Source of the DNA: Nilaparvata lugens
Lineage: Eukaryota; Arthropoda; Insecta; Hemiptera; Delphacidae
Direction of reading: 5' to 3'
Length of the DNA: 64,000 bases
NCBI RefSeq assembly: GCF_014356525.2
Contig: NC_052504.1
Span: forward strand, 60,623,637-60,687,636
The notes beneath the pieces are model-generated. The model made no database searches and was not told the origin of the DNA. It worked only from the letters and a program-made list of their open reading frames with translations. Shown here in pieces: positions 22,915 through 34,604 of the stretch (positions are counted from its first letter, which is position 1; every line of letters starts with the position of its first letter). The position numbers were made by a program, and so were the translations under genes.

Positions 22915-23627
22915 AATTGATAGGAAATAATATACAAAATTTTATATTAATGATTAGGTGGCATACACACAATTAGAAAAAGAGATAGAAAAGAGCATAT
23001 ATAGGAAGAAAACGAAAATGAAAGATAAAAAAGATACCAAGGTATAGAAAAATAGAGAAATTGATTCTCCTCAACTAGCGTGTAGGAACCCACAATAAAA
23101 TGTAGATATATTAACATATCATTCATAGATTATCATAGTAATTCAACTCACTATTATTAATTACAGATTAAGAATATAAATTCAAATTAAAAAATAATGC
23201 ACTATATGTAGTAATGAACAAAACTACTAGAAAGGACCTAAAATGACTAATTCGCATGGAGAAACATCACATAAAAAACACGATACTGCTTTGATAACGT
23301 TGAGAACAATAATAATAAAATTAAAAATTATAAGTTACACCATCTATCTAGTGATATCGTAATCCATTTGCCTATTTAATTATAATAAATTTATTTATAA
23401 GACCTATTTGCCTAGTTATGATATCATAAGATTCACCACTGAATTGGCGTTAAAGTTTTCTTTCACTTGTAATCAGCACACAGACTAAGGTGTTGTGTTA
23501 AATTTATTATTAGAATAAAACTCAGTTGAAAAGTATTTTTGTCAATATACGATCGGAATCAGAGAATGACCATAAGATGCAATGTATACATTTTATCATT
23601 TAGAAAGGGATCGAGAGGTGATAAGCA

Positions 23628-23640
23628 TATAATATATATA

Positions 23641-23690
<50 letters not shown>
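23628..23690. repeat. (TA)n microsatellite
   Basis: An almost pure TA run of about 60 bp between ORF1 and the endonuclease of the LINE. The two open frames across it (for example tyrosine-isoleucine runs) are artefacts. Confidence 0.95.
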
Positions 23691-23692
<2 letters not shown>

Positions 23693-24018
23693 AATCAATA
23701 ATACCTAAAATGAAACTCTCATGTTTATGATTAAAATCCTTAGAACAGCAACAACCTGAATTAGAGTTAAAGAAACAAATATACGAAAACCAATGAAAAA
23801 ATAATGATAACAGAAACACCTCCTCCTCCTCGAGGACTTTAAGCAACTATAGTTCAAACTACAGATTTACAAATAAATGAACCAACAAAGATCTAAGATC
23901 TATTTGCAAAATAACTTATATGAAAAGAATATCATAGTCTTAATGGAAGGAAAAATAAATAACATTCAGAAATGTTCTTACTCACAGTTAAAATCATTTT
24001 CAGTACACTCAAACTACT

Positions 24019-24918
24019 TTATCCTTGACTAAGCTTTTCCAAAGAGGCCTCTCGCACTATTTTCTTGGCTGGGGACGCAGCATCCCTCCTAACGAAAATT
24101 TTTCCACTCTTGACCCAAACAAACTCCAGTTTTCCCCTTTTCTTCAACTCTTTAGCCTTTCCAAGAAGCTGATTGTTGTAAGGAGACAGATGATCGTTGA
24201 TGTACACAGAAGATCCAGGGAGCCCCAAACCAAGATCGATTGCATTAATGTCTTTTTTTCTTTTTCGCTGCTTCAAGCCACGAAAACTTTACTCTTCTTG
24301 CAACAAATTTAACGATGATATTACTACCACCCCTAGCGTTTGGCACTCTATGAGCTATAGCAATGTCCTCCTGTTTAAATGAGACCCCGATCAACTTAGC
24401 AACAGCCCCCAATATTTCATGTTTTCCTTTTCAGTTCGTGGTAAACCCCCAATTTCTAAGTTTTCAATCCTCGACCTCTGCTGTAGAAAATTTACTTCCT
24501 CTCGTAGCTGGGAATTGCTTTTTTCAAGCTCTGCAATGGCCGTTTCCAACTTTATATACTTCTCATCGTGATCTGTAGAGTTTTTCAAATTTTAATTTTG
24601 TTTCTTCACTGGACTTTTTCAAAGAATCGACGTCAGTTTTAAGTGCAACAATCTTAGGCTCAAACAAATTGATAAGCTCAGTACGCAGTTAGAGTCCAAT
24701 ATTTTATTCAACTTTTTATTTTATTATACTAGTATTATCAGGACCGTGAATACACTCATCACACTTCCAGGCTGACCTTGCTTGAGAATTCATCTTTTTA
24801 ACTTATCAATTGTTCCAAGTCTAGTACAACTCGCGTGAAACAGACCCGCACATTTATTACACTTGATGCTTTCTCCAGCATTAGCAAAACTTGAATTACA
24901 TTTACAGCAGTCAGCCAT
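24019..24918 (-). pseudogene. LINE ORF1 with PHD-like zinc finger
   Basis: The start at 24918 reads MADCCKCNSSF, then IKCNKCAGLFHASC, then after a one-step frame change near 24785 WKCDEC. This gives the Cys/His order of a PHD finger. A helical middle part (ELEKSNSQLREEVNFLQQ) suggests a coiled coil. The C-terminal segment (24276-24019) has SVYINDHLSPYN, AKELKKRGKLEFVWVKSGKI and FVRRDAASPA, typical of ORF1 proteins of insect CR1/Jockey-type LINEs, which bind the element RNA. Two or more frameshifts break it. Confidence 0.72.
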
Positions 24919-25211
24919 ATTAACAGTTAATATAAGGGAGCATGCACACTACAAGAACGAAAAATAATTTAATTGTTATCAATCTACTCACGTAATTAAT
25001 AAAGTGGGTCCAACACACAAGAAGAAGAAAATCAGTATTTATGCATGTTTACGCGAACAAACAGAATTGAAATAGAAACGAAAGTAAGAAAGTAACTTCC
25101 ACTTTATCTACTAACAGATAACGGAGCTACGAAAAGAACGACCACTCTCATTGGCTTCTCGATAAACACTGATTAACTAGTAAACTAGTATTCAAGGTTC
25201 AACAAGACTAA

Positions 25212-25333
25212 GTCCAGGTTGCACAAAAGTCGGTTAAATTTTAATCGTGATTGTATTCACAATAACCAATCAGAGAAGCCTTTTTGAAAATAGATTTTGA
25301 TGAAATTTAACCAGTTTTTGTAAAACCAGCCCT
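25212..25333. repeat. Small MITE, same family as 43457-43692
   Basis: The left end GTCCAGGTTGCACAAAAG...CGGTTAAATTT and the right end (complement) GGGCTGGTTTTACAAAAAC...GGTTAAATTT are diverged inverted repeats. They match the GGCCCGGTTGCAC...CCGGTTAAATTT end of the 43.5 kb element. A target duplication is not clear. Confidence 0.6.
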
Positions 25334-25609
25334 TATATTAGTTAAATCCACTTACTGAACACATTGAAAAAACTTACATTAGGTATCGGTACTTATTTAA
25401 TCAAACTTTCTACTCACTAAACACATATTTGAAAAAATGTCGAAAGCCAACGTTTTTCTGACTAAAAAAGGAAATAATTTTCTTTAGCATATTATTTTAT
25501 TGAAATTGTGACACAAATTTCATGTTTATCATTATATAATATTAATATGTCAACTGAAAACCTCCTTTCAGAGATTGTAGGAATAAAAATAAATCAAACA
25601 CTATCAAAA

Positions 25610-25770
25610 TAGTGATGTGTATTATATATGTCATTATATATAATTATGTTATATTGTATATGTTATACATATCATTATATATGTATCACTATAATTATAT
25701 GTTATACATTATATATATATTATATTTGTCATTTTTATATATGTGATTATATGTGTCATATATAAAAATA
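25610..25770. repeat. Low-complexity TATA-rich stretch
   Basis: Irregular ATATATGT/TTATACAT repeats with no longer structure. Confidence 0.75.
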
Positions 25771-25899
25771 GAAAATTGGTAAAATAACTCATTTAAAAAA
25801 ATAATATGAAATATCAAGTGACAGAAAAATTATTTTCTTCATTTTAGTTGGCAGAAAAAGCATTAGGTTTAAAAAAAATCGGTATAGGCCTATATATAT

Positions 25900-26625
25900 T
25901 TATTCATTAAAGTAATTTTTCAGGGATTTCCCAACCTTAAACCCCTCACTACTATAAAATCCACCTGGCCGTGAAAGTCGACTAACATTTTGTGGCAGTG
26001 GCTGAATTTGATCGTGTATTAATTGGTTTTTGATGTTTTTTTTCAAATGAGAGTCTCTTTCAAGAGATTGTGTAAGCAACACGATACCAGAGTAATTTTT
26101 CCACATAAAATTCTTGTTTGACACTGATAATCGTTTGGAAAACTCGAAAAATCTGGCACAGAAGTCCAAAGGCATTTTCGGCTACTCGGTGAGCTCTCGA
26201 TAGGTGAAAATTGAATTGGGCCTTTGCTGCGGTAGCTTCTACCGCAGATCGAGTATAGGGCTTCATTGAATGCTGTTTCAACTTCCGAATAGGGAAGGTT
26301 CGTGTTGGCAGGAAATAAATTCCCATTCAGAATTTCCTTGCCCATGTTGGATTTGTTAAAAATCCCACTATCAACTTCTTTACCGTAAGACCCCACATCA
26401 ACTGTCAAAAATTTGCAATCTGCATCCACTAATAGTAATTAAAACAAAAAAATATCCTTTGTAGTTATAGAATGGAGATCCATCGGGGCACCGCATCCTG
26501 ATGTGTTTGTCATCATTAGCATCGCAACAGTTTGGGAAGCCCCAGATGTTGTAGAATTCTTATACATTTTTAAGGAAGTTTTTTTTATTTGGCTGAGGCA
26601 AGTAGATTTGAAATAAATGCTCACT
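25900..26625 (-). pseudogene. Broken PIF/Harbinger (HARBI1-like) transposase
   Basis: Translating the minus strand in shifting frames gives, in order, FYNIWGFPNCCDAN-DDKHIRMRCPDG (catalytic Asp region), FYNYKGYFFVLI, VDADCKFLTVDVGSYGK, SGIFNKSNMGKEILNG and FNFHLSRAHRVAENAFG-L. This is the order of the DDE domain of HARBI1-like nucleases (GAIDGKH, VDANCKF, NYRLSRARR-ENAFG). The C-terminal part is separately open (25900-26175). At least three frameshifts and a missing second catalytic block make it inactive. Several TAA-flanked elements in this window could be mobilised by this superfamily. Confidence 0.78.
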
Positions 26626-26994
26626 TAGTATATTGAGCATTTCACGAATAATAATGCTAACATGCTGATTAAATAGTTATCTCAGTTTTTGTTGAATAAA
26701 GCCTAAGTTCACATCAGAATTGGGTACTCCTTTATTACAATAACTAGTAACATTACCAAATGCAACTAGCGAAGAATACTAATATAACTAACTAACAATG
26801 AATATAATAGAACTATTAACACAATAACACATTGAAACTCCCATGAGGATTAACTTTGAAATCTCCGCCAATGCCTAGCACAATCTGAGAAGAACCCTGA
26901 CTGTCATTGATAAATCATTGCCAACAATGCCTTCTCGTTATGCGCTGGATTAGCTGCTACTGCCATCTTTTGTAGAACTGAAGAACCAGTTGTA

Positions 26995-27956
26995 ATGGAA
27001 GGCTCGAGCAAGACCTACAAGAGCTACAGGCCCATCTCAATTGTTCCAGTTCTGGCAAACATTTTTGAGGTGTGCATGAAGAAGCAACTGGTACACTATA
27101 TAAGTGAAAGAAGAGAGCTATTTACAAATGCCCAGAATGGTTTCAGGCATGGAAAGTCAACGTTTACTGCTTTATCACAGCTAGTTGCTATAATCAAACT
27201 ATTTTGAGGTGGGTGACTCAGTGTCTGTTGCACTGGCGGACACAGGCTTTTCAGTCTCTGTCGCACGATATTCTCAAGAAACTGGCTACTTATGGAGTGC
27301 GCGGTCCAGTCCTTGCCACCTTCAGAACCTACCTAACTGACAGGAGGCAGGTTCTCACCCTTCATGGAGCGAACTCAGATCCACTACGGGTTCGTCATGG
27401 AGTGCCACAAGGTTCAGTGATATGTCCTGTTCTGTTCCTGGTGATGGTAAATGACCTTGGATTTATGGGCAACATCCTCATGATTGCTGATAATGCCATT
27501 ACTTTCGCAAGGGGTAGAGCACCAGACTTTTTCAAGAGTTCGGCAGCAGATATTTTTGACCAAGTCAAGCAGTGGTTCGCTATCAACGAGCTTATGCTTA
27601 ATGAAAGCAAAATCCATAAGACAACATGCACTCTTGGCAACATAATGATCTCGCAGAAGTGAAGCTACTGGGTTTTACACTGGATACTAAACTTGGAGTA
27701 GTCACATTTACAGCATCTGTCTGAGACTTGCCAGAATTATAAACTAAGACGTTTGAAGCCATTAATCTACAGGAAGCATCTGGTGGAGGTGTATTTTGCT
27801 ATGTTTCACTACGGACTTCAGTTGTGGGAACATGCACCAGGCTGTAAAGATGTACTGCTCCAGCAGAAGAAAGCTCTAAGGATCCTGGACTCGGCGGGCT
27901 ACTTGAACCACTGTCGACACATCTTTATTAAGCTGAGAATTCTCACGTTATCTTCT
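26995..27956 (+). pseudogene. LINE reverse transcriptase relic with altered catalytic box
   Basis: RT blocks appear across frames: YRPISIVPVLANIFEVCM, NAQNGFRHGKSTFTAL, SHDILKKLATYGVRGPV, GVPQGSVICPVLFLVM and a catalytic position reading LMIADNAITFA, where the expected YADD has become IADN. The tail at 27753-27965 has LQLWEHAPGCKDVLL and KKALRILDSAG. This tail type is shared with 58860-59460. The loss of the second catalytic Asp and the frameshifts show a dead copy. Confidence 0.8.
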
Positions 27957-28160
27957 TCTATATAAAAGCGAAATGGCACTCACTCACTGACTGACTGACT
28001 CACTCACTCGCAGAACTAAAAATCTACCGGACCAAAATCGTTCAAATTTGGTAGGTATGTTCAGTTGGCCCTTTAGAGGCGCACTAAGAAATCTTTTGGC
28101 AATATATTAACTCTAAGGGTGGTTTTTGAGGGTTTAAAGTCGTCTTTTAGCATGTATACA
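27957..28160 (+). mobile_element. Possible Helitron 5' part
   Basis: It begins TCTATATAAAAGCGAAATGG followed by CACTCACTCACTGACTGAC repeats and GGACCAAAATCGTTC, a pattern seen at the 5' ends of insect Helitron-like elements. Together with the Helitron-type 3' end at 29480 it could be one element (27957-29480) into which the mariner pair was inserted. Tentative. Confidence 0.4.
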
Positions 28161-28162
28161 GC

Positions 28163-28993
28163 GTCTGTATAATAAGTAACCGGACTGAGCTCAGGAAATT
28201 TTTTATGGGCAAAATATGTACAATTTTTCATTAGATATCTTCAAAGTAGTGCCTATTGGAGTAGATAACACGCTGATACCGGATTTTCAAATCCCTGAAC
28301 GCTCCCTGGAAGTCGGCAATCTCTATGCTGTCTAGAGCCCTCGTCGTAGCACGTTGAACGTTTTCCAGAGTCACGACCCGCATCCCCTTAAGTTGTCTCT
28401 TGATCTTGGGGAACAAAAATAAGTCCGGTGGTGCCATATCCGGGCTGTAAGGAGTATGTGGCAACGTTACCCTCCACTGTCTGGTGACGTGGAGGCAGGT
28501 GTGCGACGGAGCATTGTCGTGATGGAGGATCCACGAATCGGCAATCCCCGGACGGACTCGATGAACCCGGGCGGTTAGTCGACGGAGCACCTCTCTGTAG
28601 TACTGGTCATTCACAAAGAATGTGGATCCTCCATCACGACAATGCTCCGTCGCACACCTGCCTCCACGTCACCAGACAGTGGAGGGTAACGTTGCCACAT
28701 ACTCCTTACAGCCCGGATATGGCACCACCGGACTTATTTTTGTTCCCCAAGATCAAGAGACAACTTAAGGGGATGCGGGTCGTGACTCTGGAAAACGTTC
28801 AACGTGCTACGACGAGGGCTCTAGACAGCATTGGGGTTGCCGACTTCCAGGAAACGTTCAGGGATTTGAAAATCCGGTATCAGCGTGCTATCGACTCCAA
28901 TAGGCACTACTTTGAAGATATCTAATGAAAAATTGTACATATTTTGCCAATAAAGAATTTCCTGAGCTCAGTCCGGTTACTTATTATACAGAC
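28163..28993. mobile_element. Palindromic mariner element: two inverted 3' halves
   Basis: Two 372 bp arms (28163-28534 and 28622-28993) are inverted copies around an 87 bp spacer. Each arm encodes the C-terminal half of a mariner-family transposase: LHHDNAPSHTC (second catalytic Asp), then YSPDMAPPDLFLFPKIKR (third Asp region) and RHYFEDI before the stop. The left arm reads on the minus strand (28614-28231) and includes 26 further N-terminal residues encoded by the spacer. The right arm reads on the plus strand (28620-28925). The first catalytic Asp is absent. Both ends carry the same terminal sequence GTCTGTATAATAAGTAACCG. Few arm differences are visible (for example IEIADFQGAF against IGVADFQETF). 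Confidence 0.88.
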
Positions 28994-29258
28994 TATGTAT
29001 TCTTCTTCTTATTCTCTTAATTATAATTGAAAAATGTCCATACCATTATGTTAATATAGAACTATAATCTAGAGAGAGTACATCTTTGAAACAGTTGTTG
29101 TTAACTGGTAACTAAATTAATAACTTTGTCAGGTTGGCATTAAGTTGAGTTGACTTTGTTAGTTTGGCACCAAGTTGAAGATTGAAATGCATTTATCGCG
29201 GAAAAATTGATTTGGTACTGATACTTCAATCAGAGCTATTCCTGGGAATATTATATTA

Positions 29259-29480
29259 CTAGCCGTCAGGCTCGCTTCGCTCGCCATATCCGTTTAGCCA
29301 GACGTTTAGTCTGGACCCTCGACAGGATCGTCCTAACATATGATAAAAATGCTCAAATGAAAAATGCAGGCGAGCGAAGCGAGCCTGCTGATCTCATTCT
29401 TGGACGATCCAGCCGGGGGTCCAGGGGGCGGAGCCCCCTGGCTAGACGGATACGGCGAGCGAAGCGAGCCTGACGGCTAG
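29259..29480 (+). mobile_element. Helitron-type end with 27 bp perfect terminal inverted repeats
   Basis: 29259-29285 (CTAGCCGTCAGGCTCGCTTC...) is the exact reverse complement of 29454-29480 (...GAAGCGAGCCTGACGGCTAG). A third copy of the GCGAGCGAAGCGAGCCTG word lies at 29369-29386. A strong GGGGGCGGAGCCCCC hairpin lies between. Ending in CTAG before T is Helitron-like. Confidence 0.7.
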
Positions 29481-32036
29481 TTCAATCAATAAATCTTGCT
29501 CTCCCTGTTGCACGCAAAAGATTATTTTCACTCACAGACAAGAAAAGGAGGCAAGCATTCCAACAACACCAAAGGAAAAGTGAAAATAGACATCTCTCCT
29601 TAATCCAAGCTGAGTAAGGAGAAGGATTGTTTTCTGATACTAGCCCTTGTGCCGAGCACTGTTTTTAATTCAGACCTTTTCCCAAGTTATAATAGTAAAA
29701 TTAATACGCAAAAGACTGAAGCCATTATTGTGAGTGAGTTAGCGAAATTGTTTTCTCTCTCTATGATGAACGGCCATGACTTCGCGTTTCCCAGGATAGA
29801 TATTTGGAAATTGTGTCTCCGAGTCGTCGAGGAATGTAGATTATGGAATTATCTCTCAAACTTAGCCTCCCTGTCGCGACATAGAGTGCGATAAGGAGTA
29901 ATATAGCAAGATATTACAATTATAACAAAGCACTGATTTGGCAGTTACTCTGAGGTCCTAAGGCTCTAGAAGCCACGCAACGATTGGTCAAATTGATTCC
30001 CTGTCGCCCTATAGGAAACCTGTTTCTAAATACAGTGATGGGGGGTTTCCCCAGCCGAGAAACCAGATTACGTTTTGGAGGACAATTTGCTAAGAGCACT
30101 ACGAGAGTGGAGATGTAGTCGATTTGTTTCGCCCTTTTTGGGCAAGTTTATAATCTTATTAGTTAATGTGGGAGTTAGTTTTATTTTTTTAAAGTTTAAA
30201 TTTTCTAGTAGTGCCATGTCCTGAAAAGTTTAATTGTGTTTCTTCATCTTGCACGAATAATCATTTCTTCAAATAATCGCTAAGGTACGTAAAATAAGGT
30301 TAAAATATAATTTAGGGAATTTAATTAATTGAAACTTCCATCAGAGTATTGTATCAAACAAGCCTGTTATTGTTCAAGTTAATAATATAGATTGAGAATA
30401 GTCCTTTTGATTTTATAAAAAATCAATTTATTAAAAATCAAGATGGAAGATAATTATAATTTTTTCTAGAGAAGTATAGAAAGTCGAGAAGAAAGTTTTC
30501 AGTTATGTTACATTTGAGTTATTGTTCCTGTAGAGAATTGCTGAAATTCAGGATGATAGTCTTTTAATTGGAATGTAATTTTTAATAGTATGTTAATTTT
30601 GCGACTTGCTAAAGTTTTATATTTTTCTGAATGTATTTTCTCATGGCGTTAAGGCTTTTAACTGAACGCTAATTTATTAAATTCTACCATAACTTTTGAA
30701 GTATTTGTGTTGTGAAGGGAGATCCATTAATTTTGATACAAATAATCAGTAGTTTAAAGGTGAAAATCTATATGAAATGAGGATTCAAATAGAATGAGAA
30801 AATTTATATAATCTGTAATCAATAAATAATGTTTTAGCTTTTGATGAATTGTAGGAAGAGTTAGAAATTAATGTTGTAATACATTTATTTACAGCGGTTC
30901 ATGTGTGAAACCAAACCAACTTCATGTACCACCCCTTTGGTTCCGCAACTTTATGTAACACCGCTTCAAGACACTCGTTCAGATGACAGGTCTAGGGACG
31001 TAAGATGTCGCCGTCAAGCCAAATTCAACCGGTAAAAGTTCACCGCCAAAAACAAGGTACTGTTACCTCGACGATAAAGCAACGTACAGACCAACGAAAG
31101 TGTAGTTTATTGAAACAAAAAGTTCATTCAAGAATGTCAATCAAAACTGGGGATTCGAAATTTATGAAATGGGTATATGGGTTATTATCGACGAAAATTG
31201 GGTTCAACGGGCTTTTCTTTCTTGAGTTTTTGCATTGAAATTAATTTGTTATTTTATGACTGATTGGTTTTGTGACGTATTGCTATCTATATGAGGGATA
31301 GTAATGCGCCCCCAAATCAGATGAAGAATGTCAACAAAGTAACATGAAATTGTTGTTTCCTTTGTCCGATTTTAGTTGCCAATGTTTATTGAAGTTGTTT
31401 GTATTTTTCAATTATTTCAAATTGTAGTGTTAGTTTATAGTAGAAACCTATTAAATCAGGCATGGCAAGATTAATTGAAGTTTTCTTGACTAGCCCGTTC
31501 ACCTGCATGAATTGAGTATAGGCTCAGGTATTTTCTAGATGTGTCGGTCTATTTCCAAATTATCTTTTTTATTACCTTCTAAAAGGCCAGGCACACACCC
31601 TAAGGATTTAAAACGCCTTACCTGACAGGGTAAAGAACTTGGACGACAGGTTCTTTAGGACAAAAAGTAAGATCTGGTTAGTGGAGTTTCCATTTTACTC
31701 ATTGCAGGAATACTTTGAGGCCAATAGAAACGTCAGCTAAACGTCAATTGATAAATGTGATGCCCACAAGCAAGGCCATCTTGATAGAGTTGAATATTTA
31801 CTATCTTTACATGTTCCATATTTATATGTTTGACGAAGTTAACAAACTTAAAGAAGAGTATATTATTGACATAGTTTATATGTCAACCCTACGACAAGGA
31901 CCAAGTCAGGTTCACTTCCAGAGACACAATCCAGTTCTCTGGTCATGACTAAGTTATAGAATAAATAAATTTATAGGTAAAATAGATTATATAGCAACAA
32001 GTCTGCAGCAAAAGTGTGAAGTTTTAGTGATAAATC
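29481..32036. other. WDR18 intron, no gene recognised
   Basis: AT-rich sequence with only short open frames. None has a recognisable domain or convincing codon use. A slightly more GC-rich piece at 29940-30130 has no clear identity. Confidence 0.4.
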
Positions 32037-32160
32037 TTGAAGAACCCAATATATAACCTATAAAATTGAATGTAGATAGGAAATGACATTGGGTGATACG
32101 GCAAGAACATCCAAAAGGATCTCTCTGCCGATAAAAGTCATAGAAATAATTAAAAAACTG
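32037..32160 (+). repeat. LINE/SINE 3' end, copy of 19917-20045
   Basis: GAAGAACCCAATATATAACC, then AGGAAATGACATTGGGTGA, and TCTCTGCCGATAAAAGTCATA followed by an A-rich end. It matches the 3' part of the relic at 19917-20045 with few differences, except that a few bases are missing after ATACGGCAAG. Confidence 0.75.
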
Positions 32161-32358
32161 CAGCTTGAGAGCCACACCTATAGGGTCTCAATACAGGTGA
32201 CCCTCAACCACATTATCACCAAGACTGAATCTCAAAGTTCGTTCTCTGTATACAACACCAAGAAGTTAGTAATCATTAATAGACAAGTAATCATCGACGA
32301 CAGACAAATCATCATTTGAGAAAGAACTGAATACATGTTAGTACTGGGATCAACTTAC

Positions 32359-32637
32359 CTGATAGATATTGATTTTCTCTTGGACAGCTACAGCGATGTA
32401 AGCAGCATCGGGACTCGGCGCCAACGCAGACACATGACCAGTGCAGAGCAGCCTGGGAGCATGCAGCGGCTTTTGACTGTTGACCGGCCACACTGTGAGC
32501 ACTGGCTTCAGTTGCTGAGCTGCCATCACATAGTCGGAGCCCAGCAGTGACAGGGTGCGACTCTTCAGGGTCCCACCTTCCTTGAATGTCATCACTTCAG
32601 TGCCAGTTTCAGGATCCCATACATGAACGGATACAAT
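32359..32637 (-). CDS. WDR18: WDR18 coding exon (N-terminal WD repeats)
   Basis: First visible coding exon of a WDR18/Ipi3-like WD40 protein. In the PELP1-TEX10-WDR18 (Rix1) complex this protein acts in nucleolar 60S pre-ribosome maturation. The 93 codons begin at I-V-S-V-H-V-W-D-P-E-T-G and include CTGHVSALAPSPDAAYIAVA, matching the human WDR18 segment that runs from VWELHSG to the next WD repeat. The acceptor is TTCTAG before 32637 and the donor GTAAGT follows 32359. Both ends are phase 0, so the exon joins cleanly to the one ending at 17019. Human WDR18 has about 15 residues before this point. They must lie in an upstream exon at higher coordinates, which I could not identify. Identity is strong; the start codon is missing. 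Confidence 0.88.
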
Positions 32638-33186
32638 CTAGAAATAAAAAAATAATGATTAAAATAAATAAGAAATGAATAGAACTTGATACGTACTAAA
32701 ACTTCTTGGAATTATATATAACTTGTCACTTCATTTTTTGCTGATTTCTTACATCAAGGCTTATAAGCAGGAATGAGCTCCACGCCATGAAGACTTCAAC
32801 ACTTCCATCAGAAAGTGTTTGGCATAAGTGAAAGCTTATGCTATCTTTTCTCTATGGTGTTCATTTGAGAGCACATGCCAATTAACTGAATTTAAATAGA
32901 TAATTTATTATTATCTATTTATTAATAATTTATTATTATCAATTAATTTCCCTAACTTTAATAATTAGAAACAACTAATACCTAAGAAATCAGAATTATT
33001 TGTGCTATTTACATTTTCTAGAAATACAGTCTAAATTCAAGCTATTGGGATCATAACTTAATCATTACATTAATCTCTTTTCAATTCAATTAAATATATC
33101 TGAAATATTTTTTGTTAGAGTGATTTCAATTTGTTCCTTAATTTCTTTTAGATTAAATAGGCTAACAGATTTTCAATGTGAGTTTA

Positions 33187-34165
33187 TCAATATTTTTGAA
33201 TGTGATTTTTATAAAAATTCTTCTTCTTAGTTCCTTTGGCTCCTTGATGAGCATAGGGCATCCGAAAATGGTATGTCATGAGTGGGCGTTCTTGTCTGCG
33301 TGATCCCTGGGGGTTCCAGCTCAATGCAGCCTTCTCAATCGCACCATCTTCTTTTCTCAATGTGTGCTCAATCCATCTCCATTTTCTCCTTTTTAGTTCC
33401 TCTAGGATTATACATTGATTTGCTAACTGCCAGAGATTATCATTGGTGATTTCCTCTGGCCAGTAGATGCACATTATGCGACGTAAACATCGATTTAAGC
33501 TCTACAGCTGCCCTACAATTCGCCCAGTGATCTTCCATGTTTCACATCCGTATAAAAGCACTGATTTCACGTAAAATCTGAATTTTTGTTGCTCTAGATA
33601 TATTTCTATTTTTCCATACTTTGTTCAATTGGATGGAGGCACAATTGGTTTCTCTAATTCAGCTTCCAACATCTTCATCAGTGCCTCCTGTCTAGGTCAC
33701 TGCACTCCCCAAATAAACAAAGGTGTCTACAGTCTGGATGCGAGTACCACCTACTTCAAACTGCCTAACTGTTGCTGCATTTGATCTACTTTCCTTTGTC
33801 TTTTTCATATTAATACAGAGACCTGCTTCTGCAGCTTCTTTTTCTAGCCTAAGCAGTTTCTCTTCCATGTCTCTGGAGCGCTGGACTAATAGGCAAATAT
33901 CGTCAGCACAGACCAGGTCTTCCAGCCTCTGTATTAAATCCCACTGCAGTCCACTCCTTTCCCTGCCTGCACATTCTTCATGACACGGTCCAATACCAGC
34001 AGGAACAATGTTGGATGTTGGTGACAGCACGCAACCCTGACGAGCACCTGACTTTATTAGGAATGGCTGGGTAATCGTTTCTTCATGCAGTACCTGGCAT
34101 CCATAGCCCTCATATTCATTCAAAGCCCTCATTTTCTCCAGCATTCTATTAAAAAAATTTGAATG
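33187..34165 (-). pseudogene. LINE fragment, RTE-like reverse transcriptase
   Basis: The minus strand encodes SGARQGCVLSP, then LEDLVCADDICLLVQRS (catalytic ADD), LEKEAAEAGLCINMKKTKE and FVYLGSAVT. Further downstream (33474-33187) is EELKRRKWRWIEHTLRK followed by ALSWNPQGSRRQERP. The RARQGC/ADDICLL style and the KWRWIGHTLRK tail are typical of RTE-type or related LINEs common in invertebrates. The segment between the two is frameshifted. 5' truncated. Confidence 0.75.
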
Positions 34166-34604
34166 AAATAATACAAGAGAAATCGAAATTATTTATGCTA
34201 TATCAAAATGTTATAGAAAGATACCTATGAAATCGAAATTATTATGCTATATATCAACATTTTATAGAAAGATAAGCTGAATTTAAGCTTATAAGCTCAT
34301 AACTCAATAATATTACATTAATCTCTTTTCAATTCAATATAATATATTATCTAAAATAATATTTTTAGAGTAATTTCAATTTGTTACTTAATTTCTTCTA
34401 GATTAAATAACTGATTTTAACTCGAATTTATCAATATTTTAAAATTTCTAATTTCCTTATTTCTTAGGTAATTTTATAAAAATCTCACCCAAGAAATCGA
34501 AATTATTAATAAATTTTAAGCTATAGGCCAAAAAATCATTTTCTAATAAGATAAACTGAATATAAGTCTTTGGGCTCATAACACAATCATTACATTAATA
34601 TTTT

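Larger units (their letters stand above)
18311..24925 (-). mobile_element. Nearly complete LINE (ORF1 with PHD finger, endonuclease, RT), interrupted
   Basis: A minus-strand non-LTR retrotransposon in gene order: ORF1 (24918-24019), endonuclease (22914 to about 22170), RT (21472-20326), RT C-terminal tail (20325-20184, continuing 19018-18735) and 3' end at 18311, with a tail of TTGAA units (CTTGAATTGAATTGAA on the minus strand). A 1.16 kb TAA-flanked DNA element is inserted in the 3' part. Several frameshifts and a 64 bp tandem duplication mean it is dead. It lies in the 15 kb WDR18 intron in the same orientation as the gene. Confidence 0.8.

Noticed and set aside
23539..23846. Small open frames across the TA microsatellite
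   Set aside because: Their length depends on the YI/IY run of the repeat; no conserved sequence.
29649..31238. Small open frames in the 29.5-32 kb intron
   Set aside because: No recognisable domain, no ordered motifs, typical of random AT-rich sequence.
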